The notes beneath the pieces are model-generated. The model saw only the letters and a list, made by a program, of their open reading frames with translations. It was not told the DNA's origin and made no database searches. From Nageia nagi (taxonomy: Eukaryota; Pinophyta), in the NCBI GenBank assembly GCA_050084985.1, contig JBITNC010000001.1, positions 57,474,001 to 57,538,000 of the forward strand: a stretch of 64,000 bases of DNA, read 5' to 3'. Position 1 is the first letter of the stretch. Each line of letters begins with the position of its first letter. Positions 48,069 to 60,700 of the stretch are shown here, one piece after another. Both the position numbers and the translations under genes were made by a program.

Positions 48069-50520
48069 TAATATTAAGATAGAGTGTAGAGAGAAGAAGA
48101 AAGATAGAGTAAGAAAGAGTTATCCTCCAAAGAGATACAAGTGAAGATGAGAACTTTACATAATTGAGAAATAAGTAAGATCTTAGTTTGAGACTTATTA
48201 CATACCATTTAACAAAATGGTTTACAATACAATCATTAACCATAACTGGTTTCACTGTAAGTGTAGTCAATCAACTCTGAGTTTACATATGAGCCTCTAT
48301 GATCCTACCACACAAAGTAAGTAACCTGACACTCTCAAGATGAAAATTGCAAGCTACAAGTAGCTCATAAATAAGATCAGTTAGAAGATCATATAAATTC
48401 ATATTAATCACAAGATAAATGAACTAATTAATACATTTATAAATTGATCAATGATGCACTATAATTCATCATGAGATGCCAAGCCAATACTTATATCATT
48501 GTATATATAGAACATGTGTTGATCAAAACAAAAAAGTTATATGCCATATATAAGTTACTCACATATGGATAACCAAATAATGTAACAAACACATACTAAT
48601 TCTCACATAGTGATAACAAAATAAAATGTACCATGAGTTCCTCACAAGAGCGAACTAACTACAAGATGTACATTTAGATCAACACTATACAACTAAATAG
48701 AGCCTCTTAGGGATGAAATTATATCATGACATGAATTCAACCTTCACCCCCCATTGAAATAACTTCACTACCATAAGAAACTTTCAAAGTGTGTACAACA
48801 AAAGTTTTAAAGTGTTATGAATAAATCAAGAGAGACAAAGTCAGATGAATAGAGCTATAGTTTTTGCATCAAAAATTTCTCTTGATATAATGTGCTTGGA
48901 TTTGAGATACACTATAAGTCATCGCTAAGATGCTAAGCCCATACTTATAGTTACCAAATAAAGGAATATATAAATAAAGTATACAAACTAAATAAAAGTT
49001 CAAAAACTTTATTAAGAAGGAAGAAATTACAATGGATTCAAAAGAATTCAACATTACTCCTTTTTGAGGGAAACTTCACCAACCTAATAGACTCCTAAGC
49101 TTAAAAATTGAGCTTCAGGAAGATGTTTGTGAATAAATCAATAGAGTTTAGGATTGATGAACAATGTTGCAAGTGTAGAAGACATCTAGAACCTTCTCTT
49201 GATGAACTGGGCTTGGATTTTGACATTCTTTATTCTTTGATAAAAATAGGATTCTTTGCCAAAGTAATAGTGATTGATTATTTGAAAAAATTTGTGATGG
49301 ATTAACTTGTTTACACCTATTTCTTTTTTAATATGCCTCAACCAAATGGCTTCCTAGGATGCAACTGAACATTGCATGATATTTAGCCTCATTGGTGGAG
49401 AGAGCATAGTAGGCATTCTTAGATGCCCAAAAGATAACACCTAAAACAAATGCCAAACACATAAGTAGAGGTTGATTTTCTATCATCTCTATCTCCCTCA
49501 GTTAGAATTAAGAATCTTAGAGAATAAATGAGGGCAACTTGTCATACTTGAGAGCAAGATCCTTAGTGCTTCACAACATACCTCAAAATATACTAATAGC
49601 ATTGAGTGCTCAACATATGGCTTTTGCATAAAGTGAGCCATCAAATTCATGGCAAATGTAATATCTAGCCTAGAGATAGTCAAATAAACAAGAATACCAA
49701 TTAGTTGTCTGTAAGCCATAGCATCTACCAACTAGAGTTGGAACTAAGAGATAAATCATCCAGTACTTAAGAGACTGGAATTGCAGCATGCTTAACTTCT
49801 CCATTCAACTTTTGTAGAATCTAAGATAACTTGATTTAGAAGTAAGTACAATCCTGTATTGTACATAATACCAAGTAGTAGTGTAATGACCAAGATAATC
49901 ATTTAAAAGTTTTTTAAGTTGGAAGCACTTGTATGAGACATTATTCCTATAATCAATAGATCATCCACATAGAGAAGAATCAAGATCAATCTTATCCTTA
50001 GTTGAGAACATAAACATATAAATCAAGAAGCATTTAGAAAACCCAATATCTCAAATTATCTAAAATTTTTGTACCAAGCCTTGGTGCTTGCTTAAGTCCA
50101 TACAAAGACTTCTTTAACTTGCACATAAAAGATTCTTTACCTTCAAAATAAACCCTTCTGGTTGATTCATGTATATTTCCACATCTAATTCACCATTGAA
50201 AAAGACTCTTGACATCAAATTGTAAAATTTTTCATCCTTGAGCTACTAAAGAGCAAAGGATTACCCTAATATAGGTATCTTTACCACTGGAGCAAAAGTT
50301 TTTTATAATCAACTCTATATTTTTGAGCAAAACTTTAGTACTAACCTTGCTTTGTATTTATCAATCTCTTCAACTGAGTCATATTTGACCTTATAAATCT
50401 ATTTATTTCAATCGCATTATTTTATTAGGATAAGAAACCAAATCTCAAGTTTAATTCTTCATTAGAGCCTCTTACTCCACATTCATTGCATTCACCCAAC
50501 ACTCATGCATTAAAGCTTCT
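48069..50520 (-). pseudogene. copia A3 RT/RNase H and 3' non-coding region
   Basis: RT YVDD codons lie at 49971-49960. ORF 49731-49498 reads YRQLIGILVYLTISRLDITF (RT C-terminus, normally SRPDI) and MAHFMQKP. RNase H follows at 49300-49490 with broken frames. The RT N-terminus (NAMNVE... motif) lies near 50500-50460. 48069-49100 is non-coding and parallels A2. Many single-base deletions relative to A2. Confidence 0.75.
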
Positions 50521-51852
50521 TTGTAGGATGAGGGCTCATTATTGCAATCAATTTTTAAATAAAAATTTATTAATGGTTCATACTTCTTGTTATCTTTGTG
50601 TTGAGAGTTTTGTTCCTTAGTGACAAATTCCACACTGACATCCAATCAAATAGAGTAACAAAGAATCATCACCTTCATCAAGGTTCTTATAAGAAGAAGA
50701 CTCTTCAGGAAGTTCATTGAACTTTACATTCTTGACACAAAATTGCATGGGAAGAAGGTTTGGTATAGCCTGTAGCCTCTATGCTGATTGTCATAGCCCA
50801 TAAAGATACACTTTTTGGATCTTTTATCAAGTTTCTTCCTTTTTTCAGGAACAACAAAGGCATAAGCATCACAACCAAAGCCTTAAGTGAGAGATGTTAG
50901 GTTTCTTTCCTATCCATACCTCATATAGAGTTTTACCTTCAATTACTTTTGTAAGATACCTATTCAAGATGTAGATTGCAGTATTTATAGCTTCACCTCA
51001 TAAAAAGCTAGGAAGATATCCCAACATACATCTTGCCATTTCTTGAATGGTTCTATTCTTCCTTTCAACAACACCATTCTACTGAAGGTGTAACGGATAG
51101 TAAACTATCTTTGATTCCATAATTGGTATAAAAATCATTGAATTCATTACTATTATACTCACCTCATTATCAAATCTTAACATCTTGATTTTGATATTAG
51201 ACAGATTTTCTACCAAGGCTTTAAATATTTAAAGCTATCAAAGATTTTATCCTTATGCTCTATAAAATAACCAAATTTCATCCTACTAAAGTTATCAATA
51301 AAGATCAAGACATAAGGTGCTCCCCAAAGTAATTTAGTTGGAAAAGACCTATCAAATCTATATGCACAAGCAGAAGTGGCTGAGTTGCTCTAGTTACCTT
51401 ATCTTTTGGAAACTTTTACCAATTCATTTTACCTAGAATGCAGTTCTCACTAAGATCAATTGAAAGTGATATTGTAGGCAAACCTTTCACAAGTTCATGA
51501 TCTTTCATGACTTGAATATTCTTATGCTTTAGGTGGCCTAATCAATGATGCTAAAGATTATCTTTAGAACAAACATTAGTTGCAAGGCACATCTTTGTTG
51601 GAGATTGATCCACAATGTAAAGATCATCTTGCACTGAACCTTTCACCAAAGTGGCAAGGCCCTTTTTTATGCACCAAGAGTGTGAGTCAAACTTAAAAGA
51701 GTAACCTTCCTTGTAACTTGAATTAGGGAAAGAGATTCATAATAAGCTTAAGCATATAAAGTACATTCTCAAGAATCTTTCCTTATATCAACACACTCCT
51801 AATACTTTGAACTTCAAGTACTGAACTATCACTTATCACAATTACATCTTTT
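50521..51852 (-). pseudogene. copia A3 integrase and pre-integrase remnant
   Basis: Collinear with A2 31300-32140 and A1 1-660: integrase C-terminal text at 50760-51030, the NGGEY region near 51150-51180, an LVH-like core start near 51390, and the pre-integrase His region near 51520-51560. No ORF over 60 codons remains. Confidence 0.65.
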
Positions 51853-52839
51853 CTATACTATGAAATTTTTCAAATTTATCCTTTTCAAAACACATGTGAT
51901 TAGTGCATCCAAAATCAACAATCCAATCATTTGTGAAAGTGTGAGACTTGGAGTAAAAGGTAGCAACATAAACAAAATTCTTATTCTTCTTATTATTAGA
52001 TTTGTTTGGTTTTCCAGATCCTTTTTTACTTTATTCTTTCTTTTTTTTGAAGTAATCAGCTTCCTTATGACCATAGTGGTTACAAAAATTATAATTTCTA
52101 TCAAATTTGGCTTTGGTTTCCTTATACTTACCATTATCATAATTCTTATTATTCCCACCATTCTTGAAATTCTTCTTAGGAGCATAAGACCCTTCTTTTG
52201 GTTATGGTTCTCATTGGACCAAGTGTCATAGATCACTCTGTAGGAGTGGTGATCAACACTTTATTGTTAAGTGTTTCCTTGTGTTTCAAGAGAAGCCTTG
52301 ACAAATTTTTCAAGGAGAAAACTAATTTTTCATCATTAAACCTAGTTTCAATAATAGTCACAAATGACTAAACTTAGTAGAGAGGCTTTGGAGGATGATG
52401 AAAGTTAAAAACTCATCATTGATCCAATTGCAACCACATCCCACTAGCTGAGTCCTAAGGTTAACAACCTTATTCAAATATATAGCCACACTTTCATTTT
52501 TATCGTGACATGATTGAAGCAACTTCTAAAGAATTGTTAACCTTCTAGAAAATTTAGTACCAAGGTAGATACTCTTTAGTGTATCCAAGCTTCCTTTGCA
52601 GTATTTGAAGAAGATATGATGAGGAGGATCTCATATGAAACTGCATGAAGATCATAGACATTGCCAAATAATTCTTAGTATTATAAGCTTCAAGTTTTCC
52701 TTCTCCCTAGATGGAGCAACTTGATTTTATTGACAATCATCCAAAGTTTCTATGCCTAAAATTCTTCTTTCATCCTAGGTTCTCAAATACCATAGTTGGA
52801 ACCATACAAGATATGCTTGGATGCAAAAGAGTCTTCCAT
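51853..52839 (-). pseudogene. copia A3 gag remnant
   Basis: The start codon is probably at 52839 (ATGGAAGACTC, as in A1). The nucleocapsid region near 52095-52055 reads Y-NF-C-NHYG-H-KEAD-Y, so the first and last Cys of the zinc knuckle are Tyr. The 127-codon minus ORF 52236-51853 and the 123-codon plus ORF 51860-52231 are in wrong frames. Confidence 0.65.
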
Positions 52840-55064
52840 TGCTACAAAATAATATGAAGGAGATAAATAATGTAAGAATACATGTTGCATTTAAAAAATA
52901 AATACATATTTAAAAAACTAACCAACAAATCAAATGCTTAAATTGTAACAAGGATAATAACATACATCTAATATCTTTGTCACCAACTATAACCAAAAAG
53001 AGGGAAAAGTTGAGGCTTGTTTTCTTGTTAAAATTAGGCCTTCACTCACATGCCGTGAAGGAGCCCATATTGTACCAATCCTCAACCAGTTCCCTTTAGA
53101 TAATGATATACTCTCATAAGAAGAAGTACAAGCTATTTTCTAAGGTTGTGACATATGTTGGATTGGCCAAATTAATTATCTTGATTAGGTTTTCAATTTT
53201 TCTCCTAGGTTATCAAGATAATCCTGAATGGATGAGTGGACATGTGGTATCACTACACACATACCTGTCCACCTATATGGAGTTAAGTTCAAACCAACAA
53301 AGGACTTAGGGGCAATTAAGAAGTACAAACTTTTCACCACTTAAATATTCAGATTAAAAGGCTCCAGTCCCCCCATCCTTACATCATGGCTTCCCAAATA
53401 AGTCATGTTGCAGAAAACATGTGGATGTGTTCATTTTAGGGGGAATAAATTTTTAATATTTGTGTAATTTGCATATAAAGTTAAAGTGCAAAATAAATAA
53501 AGTGTTTGAAAATGAAACTACATCCTATATCATCCATAAGTATGAACTAAAGAGTCCAATGGGTTTTGTTACAACCCCTAATGGAACTCTTTACACAAGG
53601 TTCAATTAATTTTAAGTAATAATAAATAAGCCTAAGAGTCTAATGGGTTTTATCACAACCCCTAATGGAACTCTTTACAAAGGTTCATTATCAAAAAATG
53701 AGGAATTCTCCCCCTTGTTACTTAAAAATGGATTTAAAATAATTCCTTATTTGCAATTTAACATAGCATTCATAAGGAAGTATTTAAGTGAACTTTATCC
53801 AACCATATGTATAAAGTCAAAATAATAAACCATGCATTAAAAATTTATCCATTTAGCAATATGCATTAGGATAAAAAATAATGCAAAAAATTATCCAATC
53901 ACATGTGAGCAATAAATATGCATTAAAATAAAATAACATTAATCTATGCATACATAGCATTAATCCATTCATGCATAATTAATTAACACTAATCCGTGCA
54001 TAAAATTACTAAACTATGCATAATTAATCCACCTTTATCTTAATGGCATGCTAAAAAAAATCCCTAAAATAAATTGCACTTAATGTAAAATGATAGTATT
54101 AGTAAATAAAGAACTATTTTTTTTTTTTTAAAAGGTTATAATTAACCTAAAAAAATTCATACTTATAGTTAAAAAAAAAAATCCCTTCTTTTAAGAAAGA
54201 TTCCTCCTTTTTAAAAAAATATATATATATTTCACAAAAAATTATATTAAAAAACTTAAAAAAAGAAACTATTCAAAAAATAAGTGTATATATATATATA
54301 TATATTCTTTCTTTCTTTCTTTTTTTTTTTTTTAAATAATTAGGTGGCAAGAGCCACGTGTGCAACCCAAGGCATTGGCTGGTGTAGCGTACACCCCAAA
54401 GGGGCCATTGGCTTGGCCACACGCATGCAACCCAAAGGGGGAATGCCAGTTGGCCTTGGCTACCCTCTTTTATTTTTTATTTTTACTTTTTTATAATAAT
54501 AAAAAATACTTATTTTTTATATAAATTTTTAATAATATATAAAAAATTTAAAGAAATAAAGCTTTATAAAATTGTTAAAAAATATAGTTTTATTAAAAAT
54601 TGTAAAAATTTTACAAGCATACTAGCATAGTAAAATTTTGAATAATAACAATATAGTAAAAAAATTTGTAAAGATTTTACCCAATTTTCCATTAATAAAA
54701 AACTTGCAAATTTAGGCTATAATAATCTATTATTGCTAAATTTAAACAATTTACTCAACACTTGCTTATTATTGCTACATATTAGGTAATTTTACTTAAA
54801 AAATTGCAAGTCAACAAACTAAAAATAATGTATAGCAATAACACTAGATTAAACTAAATGTTATATAATGATATTTTATCTACTTTAATCAAATTTTGCT
54901 AGACTTCACCTCATCATTATGGAACCAAAAAGGTTAGTAATAAAAGCAAAATTTGACAAAGAAGAGGTAGAGATTATACCTTCAAAACTTTTCACCTCAA
55001 CAAAGTAGATGAAGAAAGAGGTGGAAAGAACATTCAAAGATGTTGAAGAGGGCCTCTAAGAAAA
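52840..55064 (-). other. copia A3 long leader
   Basis: About 2.2 kb without ORFs. The conserved block next to gag (52998-53700) includes two hairpin repeats (53550-53591, 53634-53676). An AT-rich middle, a GC-rich block at 54340-54470 and an AT-rich end near the primer site follow. Confidence 0.6.
54340..54470. repeat. GC-rich block in the A3 leader
   Basis: Short variants of 'gcaacccaaggg' and 'ttggc' repeat irregularly. It lies at the same structural position as the blocks in A1 and A2 but differs from both. A (TA)n/(TTTC)n run precedes it (54285-54335). Confidence 0.5.
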
Positions 55065-55076
55065 GCTCTAATACCA
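55065..55076 (-). other. primer-binding site of copia A3
   Basis: Reverse complement TGGTATTAGAGC, identical to A2, 1 bp from the LTR. Confidence 0.88.
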
Positions 55077-55077
55077 T

Positions 55078-55543
55078 TGAAAAATTAACCCTTTCTGAAT
55101 TAACTTCTAATCTCCAAGATCTCATGAAGGCATTTACAATATCAACAAATAGCATAATAACTAAAGCAATCACAAAATAATACAAGATATAAAGTGGTCC
55201 TCCCTCCTTAGGAGTACATTCCACTAACTAAGATCTTCTTTTCTCAAGGACCTCTCTTAAAAAATCTTCTCTTCACACTCTAAACCTATAACAGAGCTTG
55301 CATTACAATTGTGTAACTAAAGAAGGGGAGGGTTCTTCTCTTTTCATAAGAAGAAATCACTCTATAATTAATACCTTTTCTATTTTTAATCTTTTACCTA
55401 TTTTTAAACTCATACCTATTTTTAATCATTCTCCTATTTTTATATTCCCTAAATAACTTAAAGTATCTAATGATATTTTAAATCTTAAATGAATTTACAT
55501 TAAGGAGAAATATTAAACAATATTACATTACAAATTCCTAACA
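55078..55543 (-). repeat. 5' LTR of copia A3
   Basis: 466 bp, plus strand tgaaaaattaaccc to attcctaaca. It shares the A-family LTR body. The TATA box is degraded (cttttcataag in place of ctatttataag). Confidence 0.9.
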
Positions 55544-55548
55544 CCCTA

Positions 55549-57600
55549 TTTTATGCATGTTGGTATATTCAAGATATTCATCGTAAGACTTAGGATGTTT
55601 ACCATAATAACCCTCAAAGATGAACTATTGTTATATTCACCACCTCAATTTTTCCATCCATTTGAAGATGAAAGGTAGTACTCCTCTTCAACCTTGTATC
55701 CATATTTTCCCATAAAATGTCCAAAACTTGCCCAAAAATCTACTATTCTATCTAAAATAATGGAATTAGGCAATCCAAAATGAATCCAAACATGAGAAAA
55801 GAATAAATTTATAGCATGTTGTCTTGTTATATCTTTTTACATGAATCAAAATATACATCTTGCTAAATCTATCCACAATAACAAATAAATTATCATGACC
55901 TCTCTTAGTTATAGGCAATCCTCTCACAAAATTTATTGAGATACACTCCCATGGATGTGAAGGTACTATAAGTGGCTAATACAATCTAATTTCCATATTA
56001 CTTGTTACTAATGCAACATAAAGAACACACCCTTATGTACTTGGCAACTTGATCTTGCATCTTTGACCAATATACATACCTTTGCAAATTGTACAATGTC
56101 TTTCAACACCAAAATGTCCTACAATATTTGAAGTATATGCTACTCTAATTAGTCCAATCCTTTCACTTACAAGGACACTAATGCATTAAAATTATAAAGA
56201 AGTCCATTTGCAAATGAAATTCATTCAAACCCTCATACTGGACCTAGATGAAGACAACTGCTCATACACTTCTTTGAAGTCTAGATCCTACACATATGCC
56301 TTTGAAAATGACTCAAATTGAAAAGGAAGAAATTTTAGCACTAGAGGGAACTTATTGGACCTTGATTGGATGATGCTAATGGTCTAAAACTAATACTAGC
56401 ACACCACTGACAACATAGAATATGTAGTTATAATGGCCTAGAAAGCATGTTAGCAACCTTATTCTATGTTCTTTCTTATATTTGATCACTATAAGAAATA
56501 TTTAGAAAACCCATCTATCTATAATGTCTAGTTTGTTGCAATTTTGATTGAGTTTGTAAATACTTTAATGGTTATGATCAGTATGAGTGATTATTTCTTT
56601 ACCCATTAAGTAATATTTTCATTTTTAATAGTTTGAACCAATGATACATTTCTTATCATAAGTAGGATAGTTCAAAATAGCCCCACTAAATTTTTTAGAA
56701 TGATAGCAAATTGGTTTACCTTCTTGTAACAAAATGACTCCATGTCATAGTCACTTGCACCCGTCTCCACTTCAAATGGCTTCTAAAAATTAGGAAGTGC
56801 TAGTATAGGTGCACTAATAATCTTTTGCTTCAAAGTATCAAAAGATGTTTGTTGTTGATTCTCCCATTGAAAACATGCCTCTTGTTAGTTACATCATGTA
56901 AAGGTGAAGCAATATGAGAAAAATCAATAATAAACTTTCTCAAATATTGTACAGCACCTAAGAAACTCCTTACTTAGTTACATTAGATGGCTTTGGCCAA
57001 TCTACTATAACACTTACTTTATTAGGATTTATCTTAAGTTGTCCATGATCAATAACATGGCCCAAATACACAAAAGACTCTTTGCCAAACTCACATTTTG
57101 AATGTTTCGATAATGACTTCTTCCTATGCAAAGTTTGAAATACTTATCTCATATGTACAATATGTTCTTCCCAAGTAGAACTATAAACAAGAATATCATT
57201 CAAGTATACAATAATAAAAGAATCAATAAATGGAAAAAGTACATCATTCATTACGATCATGAAAGTAGCTAGCGCATTGCATAAACCAAATGGAAAATAA
57301 ACCACTCAAATAGGCCTTGTCTTGTCTTAAAGGTAGTATTCCATATGTCCTCCTCCTTGATTCTAATTTGGTGATATCCACTCCTCAAGTCTAAGTTTGT
57401 GAAGAATCTTGCCCTTTGCAACTAATCTAAAAGGTCATCTACTTGAGGCAAAGGATATTAATTTTTGATGGTGATTTTATTTAATACTCTATAATTAATG
57501 CACATTATCCAAGTTTGATCCTTCTTGAGAATCAAAATAATAGGTGATCCATATAGAGATGTACTTAGTCTAATCACTTCTTAATCAATCAACTCTTGAA
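55549..57600 (-). pseudogene. gypsy G1 integrase, RNase H and RT, right of copia A3
   Basis: Integrase zinc-finger/core text lies at 55549-56180 (parallel to G2 60976-61600), RNase H at 56480-56960, RT at 56980-57600. The catalytic RT box is YLND (57206-57195) where G2 has YLDD, so the second-last Asp codon GAT is AAT. No ORF over 60 codons survives. Confidence 0.75.
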
Positions 57601-57832
57601 TCTACCTCCTTATCTCCTTGCTCTAAAATAGATTACTAATACAAATCTATGTTGGGCAATGAAGAATTAGGTAACAACTGAATATCATGTTGTATAACCT
57701 ACATAGTATGTAATTCATGTGGCTTTGCAAAAAAGTTAATAAACTCTCGAACCAAATCTTGCATCTATTCCTCTCTTTTTCACATCACTAATGGCTTGAA
57801 ATCAGTATTGCACACCATTGACAATGTGAGAT

Positions 57833-58330
57833 TCACTTCACGGAGGCTCCTATTTTTACCATGATTGGAATAAACTTTTTAAAAACATTTACAACGTGTT
57901 TTACTTGATTGGGAGTGACCAAAGTTAGCTTTTTCCTACTTTTATTTGCACTAGTTAGAAACATCTTTCCATCTTTCACTAATTGCAATTTATTCAAGCT
58001 TTTGTAATAAATGCCATCTCTATCCCACATGTAAGGGTTACCAAGAATAACACCACACATATCTAAAGGAACAACATCAACCACAACTTCATCAATGTAC
58101 TTTACACAAATAGAAAATTTGAACTTACATTGTTTAGTGACTTGCAAACTAGCATTGAGATGCACCCAACCCAAAGGATATGGATTTGGATGGTTGAAAG
58201 TTTCCAATCCCAAATTACTTACCATAGTTTTTGAAATCAAATTTGCTTGCAAATCTAGATCAACAATTCAATCTACTTTTATTTTTTTTATTTGTATTTT
58301 GAGATGGAATACTTGAATCCTTTGTTCTTC
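57833..58330 (-). pseudogene. gypsy G1 protease region
   Basis: ORF 58252-57833 (139 codons): LQANLISKTMVSNLGLETF, PYPLGWV, IDEVVVDVVPLDMCGVILG, NPYMWDRDGIYYK. This is the retropepsin-like segment between gag and RT. Just upstream the active-site triplet region reads D-L-D, with Asp where a Gly is expected (DxG). Confidence 0.75.
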
Positions 58331-58389
58331 AATGTCTTGAGGTTCTTCAACCTTTTGAATGGTTGAATAATTTATTCTCTCATCAACAT

Positions 58390-59393
58390 CTAAACTACCT
58401 TCAATATCTTCAAATCTAAGAACCATAGCATTAGTTTTATCTTTGTTCTTATGCTTATATGGATGTAATTATAGATGTAATTTCTAACATTTATCATCAA
58501 CATGACCATCTTTATCACAATGACTATAATGTCTACCATCATTTTCTTTCTTTGAAATACTAGTGGTCTTATTTTCTTGCTTATCTTTGCCTTTATCTTG
58601 AGATTTACCTTTCTCTTATTCTCCCCTTGAATTAGAAACCTTTTTGGATTCATCATATTGTCTTCTTGCTTTACCTCCTCCTCTAAGTATTGTGCTTGAA
58701 CATACACTTGATCAAGATTAGTAGGATTAAACAATATGATAGTATTTTACAAATGACTATGTAAACCTCCAATGTACTTCATTAAAGTTTGAGGATATTT
58801 TAGTGAAATCTTAAGCAAAGTAGCTTATTTCTTAAATTATGTAGTGTATTCTTGAATATTTTTCTCTCTTTGTTGTCCAAATAATTGCCATTTCATCAAT
58901 TATTTATTATGATATCCTAATGGATATAATTGATCTCTTAATAACTCCTTAAATTCATTTCAAGAAGATATTTTAGATAAGTGTTCATGATTAAGAGTTT
59001 CTACATAGCTTGCCCACCAAACTAAAGTATGTCCACTCATGTTTAATATATCAAAAGAGATTTTATCAACATGATTTACAATATCATGAATTTGAAAATA
59101 AGCCTCCAATTGTTTCAACCAATTGTTCACCTTTTTCGCATCAACCTCTCCTCCAAAAGTAGGAATGTCCACTTTAGCTTCCAGCTTGAATGGAATTCTA
59201 TTTGATGAATATGATGAATCAAGTCTCCTAGCTACATCATGATATATTTGATTGATATTTGGATTTGATCCAATAGCTAACAACTTAGCTAACTGAGCCA
59301 AATGACTCTCCATTGTCAAAAAACCTCCTTTCAAAATTGACATCCTTCAAGGTACTTATAGGAAACTATTGCTCCTCTACATTATCCATTGTA
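58390..59393 (-). pseudogene. gypsy G1 gag
   Basis: The likely start is ATG 59393 (MDNVEEQ, then stop). ORF 59343-58960 carries the gag core (RLDSSYSSNRIPFKLEAKVD, FGGEVDAKKVNNWLKQLEAY). The zinc knuckle near 58535-58490 reads Y-SH-C-DKDG-H-VDDK-C, first Cys replaced by Tyr. A frameshift places 58734-58390 in the wrong frame. Confidence 0.75.
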
Positions 59394-59531
59394 ATTGCTC
59401 TACCCTTTTGACCAATATTAGGATCATATGGAATCACTTTTAGTATTTGATATCTCCTTCCAAACATCAAATTTCACATCATTGGCTACATGGAATTCCT
59501 AAAATTCTATCTCCAAATTTTGGTAGCACAA

Positions 59532-59543
59532 GCTCTGATACTA
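59532..59543 (-). other. primer-binding site of gypsy G1
   Basis: Reverse complement TAGTATCAGAGC abuts the LTR directly; one mismatch to the initiator Met tRNA complement TGGTATCAGAGC. Confidence 0.8.
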
Positions 59544-60266
59544 TGTGATCTGTAATCATCAGATGCTTATATCATACTTAGTTCTTCACTTACATATTCA
59601 AATTAAAATAGCTAACCATTATGAGATCATACAAATTGCATATAAATTTAAAATTTGCTTAATATAAACTACAAAACTAGTAATCTTAAACACACAATAA
59701 GATCAACACAACGATTTATCCTGGTTCACCTAATGTGGGCTAATCTATCATAGAATTGGAGCCTTCTCTTCTCATTATCTATGGATATTACAATATTACA
59801 TGCATAGAGAAATACCATCAACATAATTGCAATACAATCTCCTATAGCAAGAAGGAAATGTAATCTCAGAACTACATAACTTTGGAATGACTCTTGGCCT
59901 TCCTTGAAATCCTATAATCCTAAAATCTACAAACTCTCAAAAGTTCCATTCATTCAGAATTCAAGGGGATGGGATGCTCTTTAATAAGCCTTGAATTACC
60001 TCAAAAATACCTTTTTAAAATTGGTTATGGAATCTGAAATAATTTCTTTGCCCAACACATCAATGTCCCTTTGACTTCCACTATTAAATCATCAAATTGT
60101 ACACTAGTGGTGGTTTAGATTCAAATTTTTGCACACCATTGATGACCTAAAATTGAATGTTGATCAACTCCATATTTTGATCTTCAATCTATATCCAAGC
60201 ATAGGTACCTCTATACTGAGTACTACTCCTAAAATGATAACCTAACATGATCCAATTCAGATCACA
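59544..60266 (-). repeat. single LTR shared by gypsy G1 (5') and gypsy G2 (3')
   Basis: 723 bp with perfect 9-bp inverted termini TGTGATCTG...CAGATCACA. The left edge touches the G1 primer site; the right edge touches the end of G2 about 100 bp past its pol stop. It is therefore 5' LTR for one and 3' LTR for the other. Confidence 0.85.
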
Positions 60267-60363
60267 TTAGCCTAATAGGGAAGCATTTGGTCCCACAAAT
60301 GCATAGATGAGGATACAACTCCCTAATTCTAGACCTATCCATCCACTTGGCTTTATTAAGCTT

Positions 60364-60700
60364 CTATCCTTTTAACCCAATCAACCATAACTCTATTTCA
60401 CCTCTTCTTGTAGCACAAACATTTTCTTCCAATATGGTGTCCTCCTTGAGTTCATCCATAGTGTTAGGAGCTAAGTCATCAATAGATGGTAAAATATGAT
60501 CTAAATCTGCTTCATCTTCAGTCAACATAGATGGCTTATACAATTTCAAATGCTCAACATTCATAATTTAATAGATGTTCATATATTTTGATAGATTCAA
60601 TCTAAAATCATTCTCACTTACCTGGCCCACAATCTCAAATGGTCCATACCTTATAGGTTTCAACTTCTTTGTTGGTCTTTACAACCTTTCTTTACTAAGA
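60364..60700 (-). pseudogene. gypsy G2 integrase C-terminal tail
   Basis: Reads RYGPFEIVGQVSENDFRLNL-like residues (60660-60600), then MNVEHLKLYKP and an acidic tail to the stop at 60364. This is the GPF/Y-type end of gypsy integrase. Confidence 0.7.

Larger units (their letters stand above)
47580..55543 (-). mobile_element. Ty1-copia retrotransposon A3, full length (7964 bp)
   Basis: The LTRs (47580-48056, 55078-55543) are flanked by the 5-bp duplication CCCTA (47575-47579, 55544-55548). The primer site (55065-55076) and polypurine tract (48061-48068) are in place. Order on the minus strand: leader, gag, integrase, RT, RNase H, 3' non-coding region. It is inserted in the integrase of gypsy G1 in the same orientation. 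Frequent one-base indels have destroyed all ORFs; it is the most complete A copy. Confidence 0.93.
47329..60266 (-). mobile_element. Ty3-gypsy element G1, split by copia A3 and sharing its 5' LTR with G2
   Basis: Parts: 5' LTR 59544-60266, primer site, gag, protease, RT, RNase H and integrase down to 55549, resuming at 47579 and truncated near 47329. The join is proven by G2, where the same integrase text runs uninterrupted (60950-60990). All genes are broken. The RT catalytic box is YLND. Confidence 0.85.

Noticed and set aside
51860-52231. Plus-strand ORF of 123 codons resembling a membrane protein
   Set aside because: Antisense of copia A3 gag, a composition artefact like the one in A1.
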